Source: Monosporascus cannonballus | Taxonomy: Eukaryota; Ascomycota; Sordariomycetes; Xylariales | Direction: 5' to 3' | Length of the DNA stretch: 64,000 nucleotides | NCBI GenBank assembly: GCA_004154925.1 | Contig: QJNS01000033.1 | Location: 186,001 to 250,000, forward strand | In this document: in pieces, positions 33,558 through 46,905 of the stretch | Layout of the letters: every line of letters starts with the position of its first letter | Numbering within the stretch: the stretch's first letter is position 1 | Program-made: the position numbers and the translations under genes | The notes under the pieces: generated by a model | Told to the model about the DNA's origin: nothing | Seen by the model: the letters and a program-made list of their open reading frames with translations, nothing else | The model's database searches: none

Positions 33558-33969
33558 CTAAGCCTTAATATCTCGGCTGTCACGGGCCAAGGGCCCTAGT
33601 GGAGGGATTAGCGTAACGCTAATCCCGTGGCTCCTGTATATATAACTAACTGCTCCCACGCATTTTCTTAGCTGTTCCCTAGATTTCTCAATAGACCTGT
33701 TGTGGCCCATATCCTTAGCTACTACGTATGCAGCCCCTTACATCGGCCAACCAATTATTAGCCAGAATTTTCCGCCCAGAAGGACGTTAATTGCCCTTCC
33801 ATAAAATCTAAAAAGTGGCTTGCCTTATTAGTGTAACGGCTGCACCTTATACCGCTGCGCCACCAGAGCAAAAAATCGGTGGAATGATCACAATTATAGC
33901 AATCATCCTGGTGCTTACAGCTGTATATATACTGGAGCTCTTACGGATGACCAGGCCGTAATAATTAGA
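33558..33969. other. Unmutated 400-bp island with a perfect hairpin and a tRNA-like segment
   Basis: GC-balanced DNA between two transposons. It starts near TGTCACGGGCC (33579), LTR-like in style but without a partner. It contains the perfect inverted repeat GGGATTAGCGT-A-ACGCTAATCCC (33604-33626). On the minus strand about 33866-33820 reads GCTCTGGTGGCGCAGCGGTA, like the 5' half of a tRNA with an A box, but no T-arm follows. Confidence 0.35.
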
Positions 33970-35605
33970 ATTAGGCCCTATTTTGTAGGTTGTAGCTGCG
34001 CCTGCGGCGCAGCTATAGTTAAGTAATTTTTAATATTTCGTTAACTTAATTTATGAAAAGTGTACAAAAATAACAAAATTTTTAAATAAAATAGTAATTA
34101 AAGAAACAATAACAATTAATAAAAAAGTAATAAAAATAAGCAAATATTAAAAGATAATTAAAAATAATAAGGCATAAATAAAAAATAAATGAAAAATAAA
34201 GAAAAAGCAATTAAAGAATAATGAAAAAAATAAAAAGTTCTATTTTTTAAAACTTTTAAAATATATTTTAATTAAACATTTTTTAAAAAAATTTATAAAA
34301 TTACGTTTTTGTAAAATAAATTAAAATATTTAAATTTTAATTAAAGTTGAAAATTATTAATTTTTAATATTATAATTAATATCGTACTTTAAATATTTTA
34401 TGATAATTTTGAGATTTAATTTAATATATTAATTAATTTGGCATCATTGTAGCAATATACCGGAAATCAGGTTCGATTTTTATAAGAGTAGCTGCAGGGT
34501 AAAAAAAGCTAAGGGGCAAACCGAAAGAATTGTAACTATTAACGTTCGGCGGATAATCGGTACGAAAAATCCGACCGCGTTATATGATTATAAGGCGCAG
34601 TAAAGCCTTAGGGATTTGACACCTTATCCAGCCTTAAAATCGGGATAACTTTATTAAAAAAAGAAAATAATTATAATAATATATATAGTTAATATTTATA
34701 ACATGGATTAAGTTGTCCAAACCCTAATTAAGGTTTGGAATTATTAACCTTTTAGTAGAATAATTAACGTCATACTTTTATTATCTTATATTTTTTTAAT
34801 TCCGAATATATGTATAATTAGAATAATATAATTATTATATATAATATAAAATTAAAAAACCTTTAAATATAATTTAATACAAGGAATTATTTAATTCTAG
34901 TTTTATTTATATAAATTATATTTATTATAATATAATATAAAAATATATCAGATCTACTTAATGTTATTATTTTTGTAATCGTAACATAAAAAAATATTTT
35001 TTATAGTTAAAAAATGATTAAACGGGTTATGTTATATAAAATATATTACAGAAACACAATATATAATAATATAACCTGTAGTTAGATTGTAATAGTTATA
35101 AATATATTGCGGTTATTTGTTTTCTATATTTAAATTTAGTCATATTAATTTTAATTGGTATATAGAAAATACCAAACATTTTTATATATACATATTTATT
35201 ATTATATTTTTAATACGTATATAAAAGCTTAAAGTTATCGAATTGAAATTAATTATATTAAAATTATAAAAACCTTTGGGATTTAAATATTTTTAACCTT
35301 TTTAATAATTACGAAATAAAAATAATAATTCGGTTAAATAAATAATATAATTAAATGGGTTTTTAAAATTACAATATTTTAAAGAGTTTATAATAAAATA
35401 ATATATGCGAGAATTGCGTTAATATAATTATAAATATAATACGGTCGATAATTTTGCCAAATTTAAATTTAATTATATTATTTTTAATTATTATTGCAAA
35501 AGAAGAAATAATGTTAAACGTATTTTATTTTACATATAATATATATTGAAAAGATTCAAATTGTTTAATTTAAATTAATTGCATAAACGAAAAAAGTAAA
35601 TATTT

Positions 35606-36085
35606 TGTTAAAAAAATATTAAATAAATACGTTTTTACGTAATTTCAATTTAGACCTTTTAATTCGTTACGAGGATATGCTATTTGATTGGTTAATTTAA
35701 ATACCTTGGCATAATACATAAAAGCATATCAAAAATAAAAACGAGCCAGCAGAGGCTTGAGCTAGCTGAGGTAAAAAGTGGCACCATGAAATAGTTCCGA
35801 CTGACGCACTTTGGCCTTTCCGTCAGACATGTGTGCTTGCAAGCTCCGGGGCGCATGCTTTTACATTCTCCTTGGTAAGAGAGGTTAGAGATTTCTATTA
35901 TTCGTAAGGCTCTCGCTTTAGGTTACCTCAGCTAGCTCAGGCCTCCCTGGCTCGTTTTCCCACTTTCTTCAAAGTCGCTCAAGTACCGCTTCATAACGCT
36001 AAATATTAACCAATCAAATCCCAAATCCCTGTAACGAGCCAGCTAGGCCTAAGTTATAATTACGTAAAAACGGCTTCGTTTAATA
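35606..36085. mobile_element. MITE-like inverted-repeat element, outer pair
   Basis: Left sequence CGTTTTTACGTAATT (35630) ... CGTTACGAGGAT ... ATTTGATTGGTTAAT (to about 35700) is mirrored by the complement at about 36005-36077. The arms are roughly 70-80 bp. The centre is GC-balanced and not RIP-mutated, as expected for a unit too short to be recognised by RIP. Exact ends are uncertain because the flanks are A/T runs. Confidence 0.6.
35742..35957. repeat. Inner inverted repeat nested in the MITE (216 bp)
   Basis: AACGAGCCAGCAGAGGCTTG continuing AGCTAGCTGAGGTAA at 35742-35776 is inverted at about 35923-35957 (TTACCTCAGCTAGCTCAGGC, then CTCCCTGGCTCGTT), a 35-bp arm with few mismatches. The AACGAGCCAG end recurs in the outer right arm near 36033, so inner and outer units are related or the unit was partly duplicated. 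Confidence 0.6.
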
Positions 36086-36132
36086 TATTTATTTTTTTAA
36101 AAAAATAAAAATTTATAATAATTTAATAAGAA

Positions 36133-36137
<5 letters not shown>

Positions 36138-36168
<31 letters not shown>

Positions 36169-36189
36169 ATTATTATTATTATTATTATT
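36138..36189. repeat. Microsatellite (AT)n followed by (ATT)n
   Basis: About 13 AT units run directly into about nine ATT units. A simple low-complexity run inside the 4.3-kb element. Confidence 0.9.
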
Positions 36190-38303
36190 GCTATAATTTA
36201 TTATTAAGATTATTTTAATCCTAAGTAAAACTTATTTGCTATTTTTAAATTTTAACTTATATACTAGCTATAACCCGAACCCGTTACGTTATTATTTTCT
36301 TTTTTAAAATATAATAAATTCGAATTTTTTAAATTTTATCGAGTTACGCCTTTAGAACAAAATATACGTACGCGTATTTTAAATTTTTGGCATTAACATA
36401 AAAAAATTAATATAACGTTTAAAATTTTTATTTATAATTAAATTCTTTATAACGATTTAAACCGAATTATTAATTCGACCGTTCGGATTACCCGATTAAT
36501 TAACGTATTAAAAAATAAATATATGAATAATTATTAATATATAAAAATTAATAAGAATTTTTAATTTTTGCTAATTAAAACCTTATTATATATAGGTACC
36601 ATAATACATTATACGGGAAATTTATAATTTTCGCAAAAAAGCCTGGATTCCGCCGCCCGCCGAAAAAATTATTATTCGAAATTAAAGTAATTTATACCAT
36701 TTTAGACGAAAATTAATGTTTTATAAAAACGTTTACCCTTAACTGATTCAAGCTTTTAAACCAGATAATTACGGATATTTATAACCTTTACCTTATTATT
36801 AATATAAATAATAATTTTAATAATAAAACGTAAATTATTAAACAGGATTAAAAAATATTACTTAATTACTTAAATATATTAATTAATAAAAAATTTAAAT
36901 ATCTTTAATTCGAACGTTAATCTTTGGGTATAGGAAAAATAATAATATCGAATTCGGGACGATTAATATTAAAATACCGGATCTCCGCCTTATAACTATA
37001 TCCAATTAGGCCGCCAATTTGACAAAAGCCGCCAGATTTCGTAATTTTCTTTTTTATAATATTATTAGCAATTATTATATACGCAAATTGACATATATAA
37101 ATAAGGAAAATAAAACGAAAATTACAAATATTAACATATTTAAGCCAGAAATTTTTTATGCCGATAATAAATATATTTCTTCGATAATAATCAAATTATA
37201 TTGTCGTTCGAAAACAAAGTTTAATATAATCATTTAAATTAATTAATCGATATTTATTTCGAATTAAAAATAATATGGTTATATTTTTCGATAATTATAC
37301 GGTCAAATATTTTTAAATTAAGGTTTTTTATATTTACAGATATTAAAATAAAAATAAAACTTAAAAATATTAATATAAATATTTGTTATTTTTCCGTTAA
37401 CATAATTAATAATATAACTTAAATAATAATAAAATTAATTATTAAAAATTTTAAATAATGAAGGATTTTCCGAAACATATTTTAATAACGAAAATTTTTT
37501 TTTTTCCGAAAACCAGATTATATATTAAATTAAGTTATTTTTGTTTTTAAAAATCGGCATTACTTATTAAAGATAACGCTTAATATAAGGCAAATAGATT
37601 GACGGCGCAAGGTTTCCGTAAGGTTATTAGCCGTATATATAACATTAACATATAGGTTAATTACGTTTATATCGGCAAAAAACCGGTAAAAATATTAAAT
37701 AAAAATAAATATTTCGTTATAAGAAATTTAATATTCAAAATTTTAAGGTATTTACCCGAAATCTTTAAATATATTACCCTTATCTAATTAATTAAAAAAA
37801 TATATATTTCGAAGCTTATTATAAACGATTTAAAACTTTATATATTATTATTTTAGCTTAAAAAGGTATATTATTTTTAGATTACTTTAAAAAAACAAAA
37901 ACGTTTATAATATATATTAATCGAGATTTCAAGTTATTTTTTTAATAATAATTTTTATTTTATATTAATTAAAATTATTAATATATTAAAAAATAAAGAT
38001 TTTAATTTTGCCTTAAATCATATAAATTTAAATATTATAAATTTTATAATTAATATATATTATTAAAATTAATAATAATAAATTTTGCAAATTTATAAAA
38101 AAACGTATTAATCGGAACGAAAAAATTATAATTTGTTATTAGGCCCTATTTTGGAAATTTTATTATTTTTGTAAGTATTATTTTTAAAGAAGTTTAGCTG
38201 ATATATTGGACCTCTGACAGATATTTCTTGATCAAAAGCTATAGCTGTGGTTACGGCTGCTGCGCCGCAGGCGCAGCCACAACCTCCAAAATGGGGTCCT
38301 GAT

Positions 38304-39240
38304 TACGATAAGGCAATCTTTAGGCCTGTATTTTTCATTTCTTTTACAATCGCCGTCATCATTCTATCCTCCCCGTCACCTCTCGAGCGGCTACCTAGGG
38401 TTTGCACTACCCATCCACCCACGCTAAAATTTCGTACCACAGGTATTCGTAGGTAGGTAAATATTTAGGTAGGTGGTTAATAGGAATACGTGGGTAAAAT
38501 GAAATTATCTACGGATTTACCACCCGTAGATACCTAAAATGCCGAATTACCCATAATATCGATAACGTTTCCAATTTAAATAAAATATGAAAAATTTTAT
38601 TAATTAAATTTTTCGATTTAATAATAATTTTATATATGCGAATATTTTAACGGGAATACGGATTAATACGTAAATTAATACGTATTTAAAAATATTTACA
38701 GCTATGCGTAGGTGAGTAGTCGTGGATATTTTTGGGAAAACGCCAAGACCACTCACGGTTACCCACCCACGGTCGAGGGTAGTCCGTGGGTACTCATTGG
38801 GTACCCATTGCAAACCCTACGGCTACCTTGCTTTCCTGTGTCTTTGTGATAGATCTCACAGTACTGATTTAGCATCCTTCAGCTCGTCCTTTGTCCTTTC
38901 GATGTCTTGCGTGATAACTTCCCCTCTGGCTCTCGCCTCTGCCTGGGTGGTGCGTAAGAATGCTTGGATGGATCAGACATCAGGCATATATGTAATCATG
39001 GTAAACAGCGACGTCATTTCAAGAATCATCATCTTGACCATTTGGAGGGTCTGGGTTGGTCTCCGGTGGGTTCGACATACAAGAGGGCGTCGCTAAGACA
39101 TTTGCTTAGGTACTCAGCATGCGGGCGTGGCAGTTTCCCGGGCCGTCTCCCGGGGCGATGAGGTCGCCATGGAGTTTCGGTCGCACTGGGTGATGCGCCG
39201 AACCCCAGGCTATCCAATTAACCCTAAAAGAAGGCGTTTA
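38304..39240 (-). pseudogene. Unrecognised coding-like remnant carrying the MITE
   Basis: GC-balanced DNA around the MITE. On the minus strand about 39052-38865 reads MVKMMILEMTSLFTMITYMP, a TGA two residues on, then AFLRTTQAEARARGEVITQD and ERTKDELKDAK: amphipathic, helix-rich and protein-like. The ORF at 39029-39217 (-) lies just upstream in another frame. I do not recognise a family; it may be a broken gene or two exons of one. Confidence 0.35.
38388..38827. mobile_element. hAT-type MITE (424 bp) with perfect 8-bp target duplication
   Basis: The element at 38396-38819 begins TAGGGTTTGCA and ends TGCAAACCCTA, a perfect 11-bp inverted repeat; subterminal ACCCA(T/C)CCACCCACG-type repeats are also inverted. 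It is flanked on both sides by CGGCTACC (38388-38395 and 38820-38827). An 8-bp duplication with TAGGG-like ends is the hallmark of hAT. It has no coding capacity; the middle is AT-rich, the ends are not mutated. Confidence 0.88.
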
Positions 39241-39302
39241 TGTGCTTAATCATACCGGAAATTTCAAAATTTCGGCTCGCTGTTCTGACCCAAAACGGAG
39301 GA

Positions 39303-39452
39303 TGTCACAGTTAGGTTGATCGCGAAAAAAGGTTGCCTAAAGTGTGAAGTGATAATTGTCTAACTAGAATTAAGCTTTAGGGAACTATGGCTAAGAAACT
39401 TTCTATATATTGTGAAAACGCCGGAATAAGGTTCTCCCGCGGTGTTATAACA
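39303..39452. repeat. Candidate solo LTR (150 bp)
   Basis: A unit with TG...CA ends: TGTCACAGTTAGG at the left and GGTGTTATAACA at the right. There is no target duplication and no second copy in the window, so this rests on termini alone. Confidence 0.25.
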
Positions 39453-39851
39453 TTTAATAATTAATATAAATGCCTTTATTTTACGATACATTCTTTAAAT
39501 AAAAAGAAAACATTTTCGTAAATTTATTTATCGTGATTTTGGTAATTTCCATATAATTATTATAAGAAAAATATAACGCAATTAATTAACTTAATTAACC
39601 AAAAAAGTTATACCTGTATTAAGCGTACGGGGGAAAAATTATTATTATGTTTTGTTTTATTGTTATCGTAATAACGGATAACGAAATAATGGATTTACGT
39701 TTTACGCTTTGTATATTTACTTTTTTATTATATTCGCACATTAAAAATCTCTTTTTTTAATTCATAAAATAATTTCGTAAATGCGTTAAGTTAAAAAAAA
39801 TAATTAAGCGTTAACGTTTAAAACATAATTATTATTACTAATATCGTTCTT
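39453..39851. other. AT-rich spacer
   Basis: RIP-like sequence between the candidate LTR and Gypsy copy B; nothing recognised. Confidence 0.4.
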
Positions 39852-39856
39852 ATTAC

Positions 39857-40062
39857 TGTAAGAATACAGCCCTTATAAGGATAAGGCTGGTAGCCGACCA
39901 GCCACCGATTAGCCATTAACCCAATTACTAATATAAATCTACTATCTGGCAGCTAATGGGAAACGCCAGATAAAAATAACTTAATATATTTATTTTTTAA
40001 AATTTGCTTTAGGATTAATCGGAGATTATTTTACTCAGTTTATAGCTATCTATTATTTTATA
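39857..40062 (+). repeat. 5' LTR of copy B (206 bp)
   Basis: Starts TGTAAGAATACAGCCC and ends ATTTTATA, the final CA being mutated to TA. It aligns end to end with the other three LTRs of the family. Confidence 0.9.
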
Positions 40063-43000
40063 ATATTTTTATTTATTATAAAAAATAACGCGATAATTAT
40101 TAAAAGCAAAACTTGCCGATTACAAAACGAACCTAAGTTATTAGTCGAAAAGATCGCCGATCGGAACCCAACTAACGAACAATTAATTACGACATAAGAA
40201 TAGGCGAAAAAACTTATAACGGAACCCTAACGGGCAAAGGACCATAATTCCCGAAATCCCGAATTACTTTATATATATAATAAAAATACGTCCCGATAAC
40301 CGTTAATTAAACGGTGGGAAAATAGGCATAATATAACGAACGTACTCCGGAATTTAAAATAAAAAAAATTTAATTTTTTTATAATAACCAAATTTTGAAA
40401 ATTATTTATTATTAATACGAATAATATTTGGGATTATTTTAATAATTAACTAAATAATAAATAATAATATAAATTTAAAAAATAAAATTTTATAAATTAA
40501 TTATAATATCGTTATAAAAATTTAAAAAAGATAAACGAATACCATATTATAATTATCCGAAATTTTCCGAATATACGTTAATTTAAAAAATAATTAAATA
40601 AAAATTGTTATAAAAGTTTATATTAAAAATTAAAACGAAATATTTTGATTTATATTTAATAGGCCATAAATTATATAAACATTTTTATTATAAACGTTTA
40701 ACGATTATACCGTATTACGTTTAATTATTTTAATTACAAAAAAATTAAAAATAAAAAATTTATAGATTTTTATTAGAAAGAATTACGTAAAGCTTATTTT
40801 TTTTGGAAATAAAATATAAAAGATAATTTATAGAATTACGATAACGATTTAATTAATTATTGTTAAACTTTTACGTTAAATAAAAATTCTTAATTTATAA
40901 AATAAAATTTATAAATATTTTATTTTTAATTATTTTTTTAAATTAATATTAAGGTTATAAAATATTTTATTGTAAAAAACGTTAAATTTAAACAAATTAA
41001 TAACATAATAAATAAGGTAAAACGTTATTAAAATATTTGGAAAAAAACAAAAACAAAACAGATTATTTTTTATTAAAAATATTAACAAAAATAAATAATT
41101 TTGTTTTAATATTTTCGGAAAAACGATTTTTCAAAAGAAATTAAAAATATTACGTAAAAATAATAGGGATTACGGGCGTTTTTATATTTAAAAGGTAAAT
41201 AATCGCCGATTTAATTTTAATCGGAATAAATCCGTATAATTTAATACTTTTAATTTTTATAAGAATTTATTTAAATATTATAATTATAAGAAATTAAATT
41301 ACAGAAATATAAATTATAAATTTAAAAAAGATACGAAACCCTTATTATTCCGGTTATATAAAAATAAATTTCCGAAAACCATAAAAAACGTTATAATATA
41401 TAATAATATATTAAATTAATCCTTAAATATAAACCTAAAAAAAACCGGGAATAAATATATGTATTTAATTCATTTCGGTTAATAATTATAAAATAATCGG
41501 AATAAAGTCGCTTTTTAAAAACAAAATATTTATTAAAAAAGTACGGGGGATATAATAATATAAATAAATATAAATACCGGAATATAAATAAATATTATAA
41601 GCAAAAAAAATTAATAAGTAAATTTAATTTTTAATTAATTTCCGTAAATATTTTAGGTTTTATTAATACTAACGGTACGTATATTAAATATTATAAAATT
41701 TATAAAGTTTTTATTAATATAATAAATAATAACGGAAATAAATAAAACTTTAAGTAAATTTATTTTATAATATACTATAATTAAAAAATGCTCCATTTTT
41801 TATAATTTAAACCCAAAATAAATAAATTAAGGAATTTATTAAATATAATTATATATTAATAATTATACGAATTATTATAAAAAGTTAATAAATAAAAAAC
41901 TATAAATTTAACGTTGTCCGATAAGTAAATTTATACCGTTAATTTAATAAATTTAACTGAAAAACTAGATTTATTAGAGTTTGGAAAATAACAAAACTAA
42001 GAGATAATTAACTTTTTTATATATTTAAAAAATTCCCGGCAAATATATTCCGAACAAATAACGAAAACAATACCTTAATTATTAAGAGCAAAATATAAAA
42101 TAAATTTAATCCCAGGGAAAAGGTTTTTATTTGGCCTAATTTACCTTATTTCGGAAATTTAAAAAAAATATTTAAAAATACATCTAAAAAAACCTAAAAA
42201 TAAACCGGATACGTTATTCGAAAACGGACGTAAAAATATTCATATTATTCGTACTTAGGAAAAACAGCAATTTTTAATTATATATTAATTATAAGGGGTT
42301 AAATCGAATAACGATAAAAAATTAATATTTTTGATTTTTAATTTTAAAAGTAATAAATCGTTTAAAATTAATTAAGATATTTTCGAAAATTAATTTTAAA
42401 AATATTTGTTATCGTATTAAAATTAAAAAGACTAATTAATAAAAAATTATTTTCCGAACGTAATAGGAGTAATTTAAATATACGGTTATGTTATTTAGCA
42501 TTATTAATACATTAATTACGTTTTAAATTTATTTATATAAAGTATTAATTAAGTTAATTAATTATATATACGTAATATATTTAAATAATATAATTATTTA
42601 TGCGGATAACGAAACAAAATATACAAAATATTTTTAATTAATTTATAAACGGTTATTATAATATTAATTATTTATTAAAATGTTTAAATGCGAATTTTCC
42701 AAAAAAAAAGTTTTAAGATTTATAATTAATACTGACGGTTTGGAAATAAACCGTTAATAAGTCGATATTATCGAAATATAATTAAAATTAAAATTAATTT
42801 ATATTATTTAAATATGTTTGGAATTTACGAATTTTTACTAAAATTTATTACTTATTACTTGCGTATTACCGAACTTATTATTAAACTTTTTTAAAAAAAT
42901 ATAAAACAAAAATAAAATAATACCAAAAATATTAAAATTAAAATAAATATTTCGGTAAAAATGATATTAAAATATTTTTATAAACATATAAAAAATATTA

Positions 43001-46000
43001 GCGCCTATTTACATATTAATTTCGAAAATTAAATTTAATTGAAAAATAATAAATTACAAAATAATAAAAATAATTAATAATTATAAGAAACTTAAAATAT
43101 TAACGGCAAGATCTTAAAAATATAATTCTTTTAAATACTTATTAATTATATAACGTTAAAGCATATAATAAAAATTCCGGCGTATAATCTTAAGAAAAAT
43201 TGGCCCGATAAGTTTATTGCTTTACGTAATTTAATTATAAGATTTAATATTAACCGAACGTTATTAACCCGGCGAATAAATTATTTAAACGTCCGGATTA
43301 TATATTAAAAAAAATTACGTAAAAAATATAATCCTTATATTATTTATAAAATTCGGATTTACGAATAATATGCTGGAAAACATACGGAAAACGGTCGTAA
43401 ATATATAACGTTATTTAAAGTATTATAAAAGGGTAAAATGCCTTATAAAAATAACGTAAAACTTATTTATTACAGAATTTCTAAATAGGCTTTAAGTAAT
43501 AAAAATTTAAATAATTATTATTTGCGTAAAAAAACCGGAAAACCTTTATTATATAATTACAAAAAGCTTTCGAAAAAAATTAAATATTTGCCGAACTTAT
43601 CGTTTACAAATAATAATATAAATACGAATTATAATAATAATACGATTAATAATTAAATAATAATAATTGTAAATTATAACCATATTATAATCAAATTTCG
43701 AAGAGTTTGAGAAAAACGAAATTGGTATTAAGGTTATTATTTATAACTAATACGTCTTACGTTTTTTAACAAAAAAACCGGCCAAAAACAAAACGGCATT
43801 TTAGCCGAAAATTTCTTGATAATTTTACGATTAAGTTCAAAAACTGTAAATTAAGGATTTAAATATTATAAAACTAATACGGATAACTAAATACTAAGCC
43901 GGAATAAAAAATAGATATTTCCTAAATGTAAATAAGGTTTTATATTATTAAAAGAAATTCGTAATTTTATTATAAGGCGTTTTACCGAAATAATTAATTA
44001 ATTAATATTATAATAATTTAAAAATAAGATATATAAGATATATTTATACGCTAAAATTAATACTTAAAAAATTTTATTAAGAAAATATGGCGAACGATAT
44101 CCGAAAATATACTAAATAATATCCGAATTACTAAAGCATAATAAAACTATATTATAAACCATATAAATAATTATAGCCCTTACTATTACTTAAAAAATCT
44201 TTTTAAAAAATCTCGTTAAATTTTATTATAAAATTTTTTAAAAGCCTAAGTTTAAATAGATTAAAATATAACGCAATTTTGGTAATTATTAATTATTTTA
44301 CGAAATTAAAATTATTTATTTTTACTGTTAAAACCTTAACAGTAACCGAATTAATTTAATTACTTTACGACGAAAATAAATATAAATTTAATACGCCAGC
44401 CGGAATTATTAACGATATAAATATATTATTAATAAATTAAGTTTAGGCGAAATTTTATAAAAAACAAAAAATAAAATAATAAATATCGACAGTTCATTAT
44501 TTGTAAATTAATAAGTAAATAAAACATATTTATTAAGTTTTGAAATATTATCTCCGTAATTATATTAATAAATATTAAAATAATTAAATAAAGTTATTAC
44601 GAAATACAAAATTCGATATAATAATATACGGAACGTATTTACCGGCCATTTCCTGTTCGAAAACTTATATAAATATTATTTAAAAATAATATAATATTTT
44701 TTATAAATAATTAAAAAATAAGTATAAAGAATTAAAAAATGTTTTAAAAAAATAACGGCTATTCGCTAAGTAATATATAAATATTAAAGAAAAGTTACGG
44801 TAATCCAGAAAAAATATTATAATTAATATTATATATTTTTGGAATTTTAATTAAGGTAATAAGTTAATGTATTAATTAAAAACCTTAAATTTAAAAATAA
44901 AAAGTTCATATTTATTTATATCCGGATTACGATTAAAAAATAAATAAATTTCTAGATATATAAATTAATCGTTTTTATTAAATATTTACGCATATATAAT
45001 ATATTTTTAATATTTTTCTTAAAACCGTAATATAACCGGAAACCGGATAATATTCAGATAATATTACCGGACTTAATAAAAAATAAGAAAAATAAGTAAT
45101 AAACAGTATCGTCCATTATTAAAATAACTGGAAATAATATAAATATTTAATTAAATAAAAAAGCTGGTTCGCCGAATATAACATATAAAAACCTTAAAAG
45201 TACTTTAAATATACGTTTAAAATATTATAACGTTACGAAAAAAATTAAATACGTATATAAAAAATAAAATAACCTAAAAATTACAAGGTAATAATAACTT
45301 AATCGGAAATTAATTGCTTAATAATTATAAGAATTATAAAAAATAATTTTAAATAAAATTAAAATATTAATATTAAAATATTATTTAATTATATAATTAC
45401 TTTTAAGCTTTTAGCAAATAATCACCTTATTATATATTAATTAGAAATTTATAAATAACGTAAAAAAATTAAATTTTTATTTCGAAAATAAAATTTTACG
45501 TTTAATTATTAAGTTTTGCGTTAATTAGCTTTTAATAAATATATTAAGAAAATTAATATTGGAATATTGGAAAATAATCGGAAAATATACGACGGCAAAA
45601 AACGGGTACGTTTATTAAATTTATTAGGCGTAAAATTCGAAAAAAAACTTAAAAATATTTTATTTTTTACGAAAAATAAAATCCAAATAATCGGAATATA
45701 ATTTGTTATTAATTAGAAATAAGGCGCCGTCCTTGAAACGTTTAACGTATTTGGGTTTAATAATAATTCTGCCGGGTAAAACCATTTTTTAATTATAATT
45801 TTTAATAAGTATTAAAACCTTTTTAAAATATCGGAAAACGAAAAGAGAATATTTATATATAAAAAATATAGCGGCATAATAACTTTCGAAAATCGTTTTA
45901 TTTATAGGGATATCCTAAGATTACGCCTAATTAAAAATTAATTACGGAATAATAAAAAAAGGACCGTAATATTTATAAAAAGGACCTAAATTTGTAAACT

Positions 46001-46905
46001 TATAAAATAATATTAAAACTGGATTTTTGCAGTTATAATAAATAATCGGAAATTAATTTTAATTATATTAAAAAAACGATATTCCTTAATAATAACCGTA
46101 TTAAGGACAAATTTAATTTTACGAAAAACGTTAAATTAATAATTAATCGTAATTACGTCAAAATATTCGTATTAAGTACTTCTAGTACGAACCTTTTTAA
46201 GCTTGTTAATTAACTCCTAATTATCGGTACCGAATTAAAAACCGTTTAAGTAATATTTTTAAAAATAATCGGAATTTAAACGGAAATTAAATAATGATAT
46301 AAGTAATAATAAATATAATTATTTATTACGTAAAAAGTCTTATAATAATAATTAATTATAACGTAATTTAAGGCGTCCGGAATTTAAACGTAAATCGTAC
46401 GGTAATCAAAATAATATTATATTACGTAAACATAATACGGTTTATTATTATCCGTAATATAACTAATATTTATTTTATTATCGGCGTTAAGAGGATAACG
46501 TTAAAGAAAATCCTAATTTTCCTTAATATCAAAATATTATTTTCTTTAGAACTTTTTACCAAAAAAAATATAGCAAACGGTAATAATATGTAAAATAAAC
46601 GGAAAGGGCGAAATAAAAATAAAGAAAAACGAAAAACCGAACGGAACGCGTACATAAAAAAAATAAAAATATAGGTGCGAAAAAAAAAGGTAAATAAAGT
46701 GGGGTTAAAAATAAATTATAATAAGGAATTAGGCGGAAAATAATTAATTACGTAATATAATATATATTAATTCCTATAATAATTATTTATAACATAATAT
46801 AACGGTAAATTATCGGTAATTATACGTAATTAGATTTGCAAAATATATTATATTAAATTAATAATACTGTTATTAAAAATTAATAGCTTAAAAGGGAGAA
46901 ATAAT

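Larger units (their letters stand above)
33970..38303. mobile_element. 4.3-kb element with hairpin-containing terminal inverted repeats
   Basis: The left end (33970-34015) and right end (38259-38303) are inverted copies sharing the pattern AATYAGGNCCYATTTTGNAGG, then GTTGTRGCTGCGCC. Each end contains its own GC-rich hairpin: TAGCTGCGCC-TGC-GGCGCAGCTA at 33993-34015 and GCTGCGCC-GCA-GGCGCAGC at 38259-38277. The interior is RIP-like and has no long frame; the best is 37019-37237 (+, 72 codons), too degenerate to name. No clear target duplication. It could be an old DNA transposon with smaller elements nested inside. Superfamily unknown. Confidence 0.55.

Noticed and set aside
36138..36189. AT microsatellite as replication origin or CRISPR-like array
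   Set aside because: Simple repeat without spacers or associated genes; the genome is eukaryotic.
46470..46655. 61-codon - strand ORF in Gypsy copy B
   Set aside because: Low-complexity Phe/Leu/Ile composition from AT-rich DNA; antisense to a Lys-rich stretch.
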